Assembly: GCA_013153795.1 (NCBI GenBank) | Contig: JAADDV010000176.1 | Span: 1 to 14,661, forward strand | Direction of reading: 5' to 3' | Source: Aquificota bacterium | GTDB lineage: Bacteria > Aquificota > Aquificia > Aquificales > Hydrogenothermaceae | DNA: 14,661 nucleotides | Part shown: positions 8,801 through 14,295 of the stretch, piece by piece | How the letters are laid out: the number at the start of each line of letters is the position of its first letter | Position numbering within the stretch: the stretch's first letter is position 1 | The notes under the pieces: generated by a model | Told to the model about the DNA's origin: nothing | The model's input: only the letters and a program-made list of their open reading frames with translations | Databases searched by the model: none | Position numbers and translations under genes: made by a program

Positions 8801-9134
8801 TAAAGTAGAAAATATAGAGATAGATAAGAATCTAGAAAGACCAGAGAATACCCTTGTTGCTGTATCTTCTAAGGCAGAAGTATTTATAGATATAAAAGGT
8901 GCTATTGATTTAGAAAAAGAAATAGCAAGACAAGAAAAAATTCTAAAAGACATAGAAAAGTCAATATCTATTTCTGAGAAAAAACTGTCTAACGAAAACT
9001 TTGTTAAAAAAGCTCCAGCTCATGTTGTTGAAAAAGAAAAAGTTTTTTATGAAGAACTGAAAGAGAAAGCTCTGAAAGTAAAAGAAATTATTGAAAATCT
9101 TAAAGAAGCAATAAACATATCAAAAACTACTTGA
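5841..9134 (+). CDS. valS: Valyl-tRNA synthetase with a large zinc-ribbon insertion
   Basis: Class I enzyme that attaches valine to tRNA-Val and edits mischarged threonine. Seen in order: HIGH signature at 50-53, editing (CP1) domain with [20 protein letters not shown] (219-238) and [15 protein letters not shown] (284-298), [18 protein letters not shown] (416-433), [14 protein letters not shown] (652-665), the second signature as KMSKT (729-733, instead of the common KMSKS), anticodon-binding domain (about 815-960) and the C-terminal coiled coil (about 1030-1095). At 1097 residues it exceeds the usual 880-950 because about 200 residues lie between the cysteine pairs C433/C436 and C639/C642, which in other ValRS are close together in one zinc ribbon. 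The frame stays open and catalytic motifs are intact, so the enzyme is probably active. The ATG has GAGGAGG about 7 bases upstream. The final TGA lies inside the -35 box of the tRNA-Asn promoter. Confidence 0.97.
   Translation: [1097 protein letters not shown]
7149..7754 (+). other. Insertion of about 200 residues in the ValRS zinc ribbon
   Basis: Covers ValRS residues 437-638, between CQDC and CKKC. It is rich in Lys, Glu, Phe and Tyr, is predicted mixed helix and strand, and has no membrane segment. Recognisable stretches are [13 protein letters not shown] (467-479), [18 protein letters not shown] (536-553) and [20 protein letters not shown] (600-619). It lacks intein splice motifs, and its base composition and codon use look like the rest of the gene. 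I do not recognise a domain family. The borders are estimated from the usual ValRS pattern and may be off by up to ten residues. Confidence 0.75.
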
Positions 9135-9159
9135 CAAGAGAAATTTTTTTAGATATATT
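9131..9159 (+). promoter_or_regulatory. tRNA-Asn promoter overlapping the valS stop codon
   Basis: A perfect TTGACA (9131-9136), a 17-base spacer and TATATT (9154-9159). The TGA within the -35 box is the valS stop codon. The start of transcription should be near 9166, about 15 bases before the mature tRNA. Spacer and discriminator closely resemble those of the tRNA-Pro promoter. Confidence 0.8.
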
Positions 9160-9180
9160 ATTTATCCGTATTGATGGTGT

Positions 9181-9256
9181 TCCGGAGTAGCTCAGCTGGC
9201 AGAGCAGGCGGCTGTTAACCGCCGGGTCGGGGGTTCGAATCCCTCCTCCGGAGCCA
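9181..9256 (+). tRNA. tRNA-Asn (GTT)
   Basis: A complete 76-base cloverleaf. The acceptor stem TCCGGAG pairs with CTCCGGA, the discriminator base is G, and CCA is encoded at 9254-9256. The anticodon arm is GGCGG-CTGTTAA-CCGCC with anticodon GTT. The T arm is GGGGG-TTCGAAT-CCCTC, with the final stem pair imperfect. It has its own promoter and is followed by T-rich sequence without a clear hairpin. Confidence 0.96.
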
Positions 9257-9469
9257 TTATTTTATTTTTCCTTCTTCACTAAAATGTTGAACTATCTGCA
9301 TTTCAAAAATTTTTAAAATTCAGATTTTCCAGTTTCTTTATTCGGTTTTTCAAATCTAAAAATAAAATTTTAGAAAATACTTAACTCTATATTTTTATCA
9401 ATGTAATTCTGCATATTTAAAATTTCTCAGTGATAGATAAAACCATACTAGAGATTTATTCTACAGAAC

Positions 9470-9478
9470 TGCTATAAT
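9470..9478 (+). promoter_or_regulatory. Extended -10 promoter of ppa
   Basis: TGCTATAAT is an extended -10 element (TGn plus a perfect TATAAT) 28 bases before the ppa start codon. No good -35 sits at the usual distance, which suits an extended -10 promoter. The rest of the 249-base gap from 9257 to 9505 is AT-rich, and I see no gene or strong structure in it. Confidence 0.6.
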
Positions 9479-9505
9479 AAATATTAAAAAAAAGAGGTTA
9501 GGAGA

Positions 9506-10036
9506 ATGGATTTATCAAAAATTCCAGCTGGAAAAAATCCTCCAGAAGATATCTATGTTGTAATTGAAATTCCTCAAGGAAGTGGAATTAAATATGAAGT
9601 TGATAAGGAAAGTGGTGCTATTTTTGTAGATAGATTTTTATATACGGCCATGTATTATCCTTTTAACTACGGTTTTATTCCAAATACACTTGCAGAGGAT
9701 GGAGACCCAACAGATGTTCTTGTTATTTCTTCTGAACCTGTAGTTCCTGGAAGCATTATTAGAAGTAGACCTATTGGAATGCTGGAAATGGAAGATGAAG
9801 AAGGAATAGACACTAAAGTGATAGCTGTGCCTGTTTCAAAACTAGATAAAACATTTGACAATATCAAAACTGTTGAGGATTTACCTGAAGCTGTATTAAA
9901 CAAGATTAAACACTTCTTTGAGCACTATAAAGAGTTAGAACCAGGAAAATGGGTTAAGGTTAAATCATTTAAGGGTGTTGAGTCAGCAATAGAAGCGATA
10001 AAATCAGATTTAGAAAGATATAAAAATAAGGGTTGA
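9506..10036 (+). CDS. ppa: Family I inorganic pyrophosphatase
   Basis: A cytoplasmic enzyme that splits pyrophosphate to two phosphates, pulling forward reactions such as aminoacylation, DNA and RNA synthesis. At 176 residues it has normal bacterial length. The metal-binding signature DGDPTDVLV spans 65-73 with D65, D67 and D70. Other expected active-site residues are present: E21, K29, E31, R43 and the [11 protein letters not shown] segment (49-59). The later [10 protein letters not shown] (148-157) fits the conserved C-terminal lysine region. The ATG follows GAGGTTAGGAGA; the GAGGT part has the better spacing (7 bases). It is flanked by tRNA-Asn and tRNA-Pro, with its own extended -10 promoter, and its TGA lies within the -35 box of the next promoter. 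Confidence 0.97.
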   Translation: MDLSKIPAGKNPPEDIYVVIEIPQGSGIKYEVDKESGAIFVDRFLYTAMYYPFNYGFIPNTLAEDGDPTDVLVISSEPVVPGSIIRSRPIGMLEMEDEEGIDTKVIAVPVSKLDKTFDNIKTVEDLPEAVLNKIKHFFEHYKELEPGKWVKVKSFKGVESAIEAIKSDLERYKNKG

Positions 10037-10061
10037 CAAATTAAAATTTTTTAGATATATT
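10033..10061 (+). promoter_or_regulatory. tRNA-Pro/tRNA-Arg promoter overlapping the ppa stop codon
   Basis: A perfect TTGACA (10033-10038), a 17-base spacer and TATATT (10056-10061). The ppa stop TGA (10034-10036) is inside the -35 box. TTTTTTAGATATATTA followed within a few bases by TATCCG is shared with the tRNA-Asn promoter. It probably drives tRNA-Pro and, 24 bases further on, tRNA-Arg. Confidence 0.8.
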
Positions 10062-10087
10062 AAATATCCGCTTCTTGTTAAAGAGTT

Positions 10088-10160
10088 CGGAGCGTAGCTC
10101 AGGTGGCAGAGCACGTGCCTTGGGAGCACGGGGTCGCAGGTTCAAGTCCTGCCGCTCCGA
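10088..10160 (+). tRNA. tRNA-Pro (TGG), no encoded CCA
   Basis: The acceptor stem CGGAGCG pairs with CGCTCCG and the discriminator is A. The anticodon arm is CGTGC-CTTGGGA-GCACG with anticodon TGG, and the T arm is GCAGG-TTCAAGT-CCTGC. The next bases are TTT, so CCA is not encoded and must be added after transcription, unlike the other three tRNAs here. Confidence 0.95.
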
Positions 10161-10184
10161 TTTATCATTTTTCAGCTAAGCTAC

Positions 10185-10261
<77 letters not shown>

Positions 10262-10266
10262 TTTAC

Positions 10267-10294
10267 TTGACAAAAATTTTAGATTTGTTAAAAT
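10267..10294 (+). promoter_or_regulatory. Promoter of initiator tRNA
   Basis: A perfect TTGACA (10267-10272), a 16-base spacer and TAAAAT (10289-10294). It begins six bases after the tRNA-Arg CCA, so initiator tRNA appears to be separately transcribed. Confidence 0.7.
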
Positions 10295-10311
10295 AATAGT
10301 TCCATCATTGA

Positions 10312-10388
10312 CGCGGGGTGGAGCAGCCTGGTAGCTCGCCGGGCTCATAACCCGGAGGTCGGGGGTTCAAATCCCCCCCCCGCAACCA
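10312..10388 (+). tRNA. Initiator tRNA-fMet (CAT)
   Basis: The acceptor is CGCGGGG against CCCCGCA, leaving the unpaired C1-A72 that marks bacterial initiator tRNA. The anticodon stem ends in three G-C pairs (GGG-CTCATAA-CCC) with anticodon CAT. The discriminator is A and CCA is encoded at 10386-10388. A T-rich stretch follows, but no hairpin. Confidence 0.96.
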
Positions 10389-10442
10389 ATTTAATTTTTC
10401 CATTGTTTCTTAAGCTCAGTGGTTTGATTTTCAAAATGAAAC

Positions 10443-11315
10443 TTATATAAATTGAAATCCACTGAATTTTAGCTCTTGAACTATATTAGAAAGGCATTCA
10501 TTTTTTGTTTTTCCTTTCTTTCCTAAATTTATCTCTGGAATAAAATAATATTTTTCATTTTTTCCTATAAAAATAGAAGCTAAATTTTCATAAAAAGTAT
10601 TCACTAATCGGGAATTATTGTTAAAATAATCATTTATATCTCCAGCATGAGATTTATTCCCTATTTGACCCCATAGATGAAATGCTTTAATATTATGTTT
10701 AAAATTTTTAATTTCTTTCAAAACTGAATTTAATTTATCTATATCAAATTTTGCTTTCTCATAATTGAGTAATTGGGGAAAATCTATTATTAATTTCAAA
10801 TCTAAATTTGACTTATCTATTATATCTGATAGTTTTTGAAAATCTTTTATTCCAGATAGTAAAAAACTATTTCTATTTTCAATAAGAATTTTTGCGTTTG
10901 GAATATTTTCTTTTATTTTTTCATAAAAAATTTGGTAATTCTCAATAAACTTGTTCCAATTAAATCTTCTTGATATTGGAGGATGTATCTCTATTACCTC
11001 AATTTGTTTTTCATAATCTTTTACTAAATTCAACAAAAATTTTGCAAAATCTTCAGTCCACTTTTTGTCTATCCATAAGTCAGGAACAGGTTTTCCCCAT
11101 ACTTTTCTTAGAGATTTTTTTCATACTTCGCTATTGATATTTTGCATATTTCTAGATTTAGCTAAATATTCTGTGTGTAAAGAAATTTTTATATTTTTTG
11201 ATATTTTTCTATCTTTTAAAGGAAGAGTATCAAAATGACCTGCTAATTCAAAAATTTTTGGGTTTATATCTTCAGGATAAGTTAAATTATGATATTTAAC
11301 TGGGATAAGATACAT
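10443..11315 (-). pseudogene. TIM-barrel (xylose isomerase-like) gene with an in-frame TGA
   Basis: One reading frame of 290 sense and nonsense codons before its TAA, broken only by TGA at 11123-11121 (codon 65). Both sides read as good protein in the same frame. The start ATG has AGGAG about 6 bases upstream. Strand-like segments recall AP-endonuclease-2/xylose isomerase-like barrels: ISLHTEYLAK (44-53) before the stop; after it IEVIEIHPP, AKILIENR, LKLIIDFPQLL, IKAFHLWGQI with SHAGD, and YYFIPEINLG. His, Glu and Asp residues at the strand ends could bind metal. The substrate is unknown. No good restart with a ribosome-binding site follows the TGA; the TTG at 11036 has none. The simplest reading is a recent nonsense change (Trp TGG or Arg CGA to TGA) or a sequencing error. 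Selenocysteine is possible but unlikely. It lies downstream of the PspA-like gene and may share its transcript. Confidence 0.75.
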
Positions 11316-11363
11316 TTTTACTCCTAAAAGGATAAAAAAAACTAAAACTTTTATTTTTATTCT

Positions 11364-11395
11364 AACCTTGCAGAGCTCTAAAGCCCCGCAAGGTT
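11364..11395 (-). terminator. 14-bp hairpin directly after the PspA-like gene
   Basis: On the minus strand AACCTTGCGGGGCT, loop TTAG, AGCTCTGCAAGGTT pairs over 14 bases with two G-U pairs. It begins on the base after the stop codon. The pairs that are G-U here become A-C mismatches on the plus strand, so the structure belongs to minus-strand RNA. AGAATAAAAATAAAAG follows, not a U-run, so it may be a 3'-end stabiliser or partial stop rather than a full intrinsic terminator. Confidence 0.6.
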
Positions 11396-12034
11396 TTACA
11401 GTGCATCTAAAGCTGGAACGAAAAGGTCTCCTAAAAAGTAAGTATTATTTAGTTTATATAAAATTGGTCTTATTTTGTCATAATCTAAAATAGAATAGGA
11501 AGCATTATCACAACCAAAGCTCCAAAATTTTGCTAAAGGTAAATCAAGCCCTGCAACAAAGGAAGCTCTTATAGGTACTGTATGGGAAACAGCGACAACT
11601 GTTTCTCCATCATGTTTTTCTAGCATTTTTTCTTGAAATCTTTTTACCCTGTTATAAACATCTATAAGAGTTTCTCCTCCAGGGAATTTTATTGTTTCAG
11701 GTTCATAAAGCCACTGCCTAAACATATCAGGGTATTTTTCTTTTACTTCATCTACAAGCATTCCAGACCACTCACCATGGTCTATTTCTATAATATCTTC
11801 ATCTATTTTAGGTTCAAGACCAAGCTCTTTTGAAATATATTCTGCTGTCATATATGTTCTTTTTAAAGGACTAGTGTATAAAGCTGTTGGTTTGTATTTT
11901 TTTAAGGCTTCTGCTAGTAGTTTTGCTTGCTTATGACCTCTCTCTGATAGTTCTGGGTCTAATCTTCCTTGATACTTTCCAATTGGATTCCACAGACTTT
12001 CTGCATGTCTTACATAGATAATTCTTACCGCCAA
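11396..12034 (-). CDS. pspA: PspA-type metal-independent phosphoserine phosphatase (histidine phosphatase family)
   Basis: A histidine phosphatase superfamily member of 212 residues. RHAES with the phospho-accepting His at 10, a DPELSERG loop (26-33), SPLKRT (55-60), EIDHGEWSGM (83-92) with E83 and H86, and SHT with His 151 are all present. The C-terminal part, LAKFWSFGCDNASYS and FLGDLFVPA, resembles from memory the PspA subunit of the metal-independent phosphoserine phosphatase of Hydrogenobacter thermophilus rather than phosphoglycerate mutase. It would then release serine from phosphoserine. Cofactor-dependent mutase or another phosphatase remains possible. The start is TTG, chosen because AGGAGG lies 6 bases upstream and the motif spacing fits. 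It follows yggS by 33 bases on the same strand, and a strong hairpin starts right after its stop. Confidence 0.88.
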   Translation of the reverse strand: MAVRIIYVRHAESLWNPIGKYQGRLDPELSERGHKQAKLLAEALKKYKPTALYTSPLKRTYMTAEYISKELGLEPKIDEDIIEIDHGEWSGMLVDEVKEKYPDMFRQWLYEPETIKFPGGETLIDVYNRVKRFQEKMLEKHDGETVVAVSHTVPIRASFVAGLDLPLAKFWSFGCDNASYSILDYDKIRPILYKLNNTYFLGDLFVPALDAL

Positions 12035-12067
12035 AAGTTTCCTCCTTTCTGAAAATAATGATAAATA

Positions 12068-12760
12068 TTATACCTGTCTTTCTCCAAAGATAGCTGTTCC
12101 TATTCTAACAATTGTTGCTCCTTCCTCTATTGCAACATCAAAATCATGGGACATTCCCATAGAAAGGTGAGGAAGAGAAACAGAAAAAGTTTTTTCTAAA
12201 TCTTCTTTCATTTCTCTAAGCTGTCTGAAGTATGGCCTAGATTTTTCTTTATCTTCAAAATAAGGAGGAATGCACATAAGCCCTAATATATTCAGATTTT
12301 CTTTTCTTATAGAATATTCAAATAGTTCCTTTAGATTTTCAGGTTTTACCCCATATTTTGTTTCCTCTTCTCCTATATTTACTTCAATAAGAACATCCTG
12401 TTTTTTTCCAAGTTTTCCAGCTCTTTTGTCTAGCTCGTCTGCAAGTTCCTTTCTATCTAGTGAATGTATTAGTTCAAAGTATCTAACTGCATATTTTGCT
12501 TTATTTGTTTGTAGACCTCCTATTAGATGCCAGTGGGCTTCTGGAAGTTTTTCTTTAAGCTGGTCTATCTTCTTCATTCCTTCCTGAACTCTATTTTCCC
12601 CAAAATATCTTATACCTGCCTCATAGGCTTGAATAATCTTTTCCACAGGCTGGGTTTTAGATGCTGCAAGAATTATTATTTCATCAGGATTTCGCCCAGA
12701 TTTTTCAGCTGCTTTTTTAATAATATTTTTAATTTTTTCAATATTTTCTCTTATATTCAT
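12068..12760 (-). CDS. yggS: YggS/PLPBP family pyridoxal phosphate homeostasis protein
   Basis: A PLP-carrying protein with an alanine racemase N-terminal-like barrel but no known catalytic activity; the family keeps vitamin B6 and amino-acid pools in balance. The 230 residues contain ILAASKTQP with the PLP-binding Lys at 35, YFGENRVQEG (about 53-62), HLIGGLQTNKAKY (about 78-90), LGLMCIPPY, LSMGMSHDFDVAIEEGATIVRIGTAIFG near the end. The frame is open 24 codons further upstream, but the ATG at 12760 has AGAGG 6-7 bases before it and gives the normal family length, and the upstream extension is unlike any YggS. It is divergent from gcvH across 73 bases and first of a minus-strand run with the PspA-like gene. 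Confidence 0.95.
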   Translation of the reverse strand: MNIRENIEKIKNIIKKAAEKSGRNPDEIIILAASKTQPVEKIIQAYEAGIRYFGENRVQEGMKKIDQLKEKLPEAHWHLIGGLQTNKAKYAVRYFELIHSLDRKELADELDKRAGKLGKKQDVLIEVNIGEEETKYGVKPENLKELFEYSIRKENLNILGLMCIPPYFEDKEKSRPYFRQLREMKEDLEKTFSVSLPHLSMGMSHDFDVAIEEGATIVRIGTAIFGERQV

Positions 12761-12795
12761 CAAAAACCTCTTTTTATGTAGTTTTTGGAAAGTAT

Positions 12796-12804
12796 TGGTA
12801 TAAT
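12796..12804 (+). promoter_or_regulatory. Extended -10 promoter of the gcvH operon
   Basis: TGGTATAAT combines a TGn element with a perfect TATAAT, 29 bases before the gcvH ATG. No good -35 is seen. I could not pick a convincing divergent yggS promoter in the same 73-base gap. Confidence 0.6.
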
Positions 12805-12833
12805 TTATTTTACACAAAAGCAGGAGGGGCATA

Positions 12834-13247
12834 ATGGCAGTAGAAGAATTTAGAGTAGAAGAAGGTAGATACTATACAAAAGACCATTTTTGGGTAAAAG
12901 TAGATGGAGATGATGCTGTTATAGGAATAACAGATTACGGACAACATCAGCTTGGAGATGTTGTATTTGTAGAGCTTCCGGAGGTAGGAGCTGAAGTAGA
13001 GGCTGGAGAAAAAGTAGGCTCTATAGAATCAGTTAAAGCTGCAGTTGATATATTCTCTCCTCTTACAGGGAAAATAATTGCTGTAAATGAAGACTTAAAA
13101 GAAGACCCAAGCTTAATAAATACTGACCCTTATGGAGAAGGCTGGCTTTTTGAAATGAAAATGGCAGACCCAACAGAGCTTGAAGACCTTATGCTAGATG
13201 TTGACTACAAAGCATACATAGAAGAAATAGAAGCTGAAGAGGAATAA
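12834..13247 (+). CDS. gcvH: Glycine cleavage system H protein (lipoyl carrier)
   Basis: A small carrier whose lipoyl-lysine shuttles the aminomethyl group between the P, T and L proteins of glycine cleavage. Its 137 residues fit the family: VGITDYGQ-like GITDYGQHQLGD (31-42), ELPEVG (47-52), the lipoylation loop GSIESVKAAVDIFSP with Lys68, and INTDPYGEGWLF (about 99-110). AGGAGGGG lies a few bases before the ATG. No gcvT or gcvP gene is in the window. Some sulfur-oxidising bacteria, Aquificota included, carry several H-like proteins (LbpA) that serve the heterodisulfide-reductase-like sulfur pathway; the sequence looks like ordinary GcvH, but without neighbours that role cannot be excluded. 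It heads an operon with the ACT protein and def. Confidence 0.95.
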   Translation: MAVEEFRVEEGRYYTKDHFWVKVDGDDAVIGITDYGQHQLGDVVFVELPEVGAEVEAGEKVGSIESVKAAVDIFSPLTGKIIAVNEDLKEDPSLINTDPYGEGWLFEMKMADPTELEDLMLDVDYKAYIEEIEAEEE

Positions 13248-13248
13248 A

Positions 13249-13779
13249 ATGAAGTATTTCATAATAACAGCTTATGGAAAAGACCAGCCAGGGATAGTAG
13301 CAGGAATTACAAAAGTCCTTTATGAAAATGGTTTTAACATAGAAGATTCAGCAATGACCCGCTTAAATAATGAATTTACTGTCATGCTTGTTGTTACAAC
13401 AGAAAAAAATATTTCAGAAGAAGAGCTTAAAAAGGAATTCAACCTTTTAGAAAAAGAAAGGGGATTAAACATCTCTGTAAAAGAAATAACCGAGGAAGTT
13501 TTAAAAGAAAAAAAAGAAGTAGGAGAAGTATACAACATAGTTGTATATGGGGCTGATAAACCTGGAATTGTTTACAGTGTTGCTAAACTTTTAGCTGATA
13601 AAAATATAAATATAGCTGACCTTAGAACAGAAAAAAGTAATGATTTGTATATTCTTATATCACAAGTTGAATTTCCTCCTGGTTTAAAAGAGGAAGAAAT
13701 AAAGGCTGAATTAGAAAAAATAAAAGATGAAATGAATATAGATGTTTCTCTGGAAAAGCAAGAAGCTGTGGAGATGTAA
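13249..13779 (+). CDS. Two-ACT-domain protein, GcvR-like
   Basis: A 176-residue protein made of two ACT domains, about 1-80 (ITAYGKDQPGIVAGITKVLYEN) and 92-170 (NIVVYGADKPGIVYSVAKLLAD). Both carry the DxPGIV turn that binds amino acids, usually glycine or serine. GcvR of E. coli has this layout and blocks the activator GcvA of the glycine cleavage operon; it has no DNA-binding domain of its own, and neither does this protein. The start codon is one base after the gcvH stop, with AGAGGA inside the gcvH end, so the two are translationally linked. That supports a role in sensing glycine, but a GcvA partner is not seen here. No catalytic domain is attached. Confidence 0.85.
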   Translation: MKYFIITAYGKDQPGIVAGITKVLYENGFNIEDSAMTRLNNEFTVMLVVTTEKNISEEELKKEFNLLEKERGLNISVKEITEEVLKEKKEVGEVYNIVVYGADKPGIVYSVAKLLADKNINIADLRTEKSNDLYILISQVEFPPGLKEEEIKAELEKIKDEMNIDVSLEKQEAVEM

Positions 13780-13781
13780 TA

Positions 13782-14291
13782 ATGAAAAAATTAGAAATAC
13801 TTACATATCCAGATGAAAGATTGAAAAAAATCTCCCAGCCAGTTAAAGATTTCGGGAAGGATTTTAAAGAATTTGTAGACAATCTTTTATATACTATGAA
13901 AAACTCCCCTGCAGGGGTTGGAATAGCAGCGCCTCAGGTTAATAAACATATTCAAACAATTATTGTTGATGCTTCAGAGTATAAGCACAAATACAACAAG
14001 TTTAACCATGGACTTATGATACTGTCTAATCCAAGAATAATAGCTTCTGATGGTGAAATAATAATAAGAGAAGGTTGTCTTTCTGTCCCTGATTATACAG
14101 GGAATGTAAAGAGGCATTACTGGATAAAAGTAGAAGCTGAAGATATTAATGGAAATACTATAACTTTTGATACAGAAGGTTTTGAAGCTGTGGTTATCCA
14201 GCATGAGATGGATCATCTATATGGAAAACTTTTCTTAGATAGAGTAGCCTCTCCTAAAGATATTTTCAAAAGAAAGGTCTATAAAAAATAA
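13782..14291 (+). CDS. def: Peptide deformylase
   Basis: A metalloenzyme that removes the formyl group from the first methionine of new proteins. The 169 residues show all three motifs: GVGIAAPQV (45-53), EGCLS (97-101) with the metal-binding Cys99, and QHEMDH (140-145) with the two metal-binding His141 and His145 and catalytic Glu142. The start codon is two bases after the stop of the ACT gene, with GGAG about 8 bases upstream, so the operon continues. In many bacteria def sits next to fmt; the next gene here does not begin like Fmt. Confidence 0.97.
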   Translation: MKKLEILTYPDERLKKISQPVKDFGKDFKEFVDNLLYTMKNSPAGVGIAAPQVNKHIQTIIVDASEYKHKYNKFNHGLMILSNPRIIASDGEIIIREGCLSVPDYTGNVKRHYWIKVEAEDINGNTITFDTEGFEAVVIQHEMDHLYGKLFLDRVASPKDIFKRKVYKK

Positions 14292-14295
14292 TATT

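Noticed and set aside
8516..8953. 145-codon minus-strand frame opposite valS
   Set aside because: A shadow of the valS coding strand: serine- and phenylalanine-rich translation without a ribosome-binding site or family resemblance. The same holds for the other antisense frames over pnp, ppa, yggS, the ACT gene and def.
9257..9505. Small gene or RNA in the gap between tRNA-Asn and ppa
   Set aside because: No frame with a ribosome-binding site and only A-T inverted repeats such as CTAAAA/TTTTAG. Nothing but the ppa promoter can be supported.
10443..11036. Separate 197-residue gene starting at TTG 11036
   Set aside because: No ribosome-binding site precedes this TTG, and the frame continues upstream as good protein to the TGA, so it is the tail of the interrupted gene.
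11112..11121. Programmed frameshift at the A-run after the TGA
   Set aside because: Protein on both sides of the stop is in the same frame, so slippage by one base would not restore it.
11078..11123. Selenocysteine insertion element after the TGA
   Set aside because: The only nearby hairpin is 5 bp with one G-U pair, begins about 26 bases downstream and lacks the conserved bulged U and GU loop of bacterial SECIS. Not strong enough to list as a feature.
13906..13917. GC-rich palindrome CCCCTGCAGGGG in def
   Set aside because: It encodes the expected SPAGVG stretch leading into motif I; the RNA stem is only 4 bp, so coding is a sufficient explanation.
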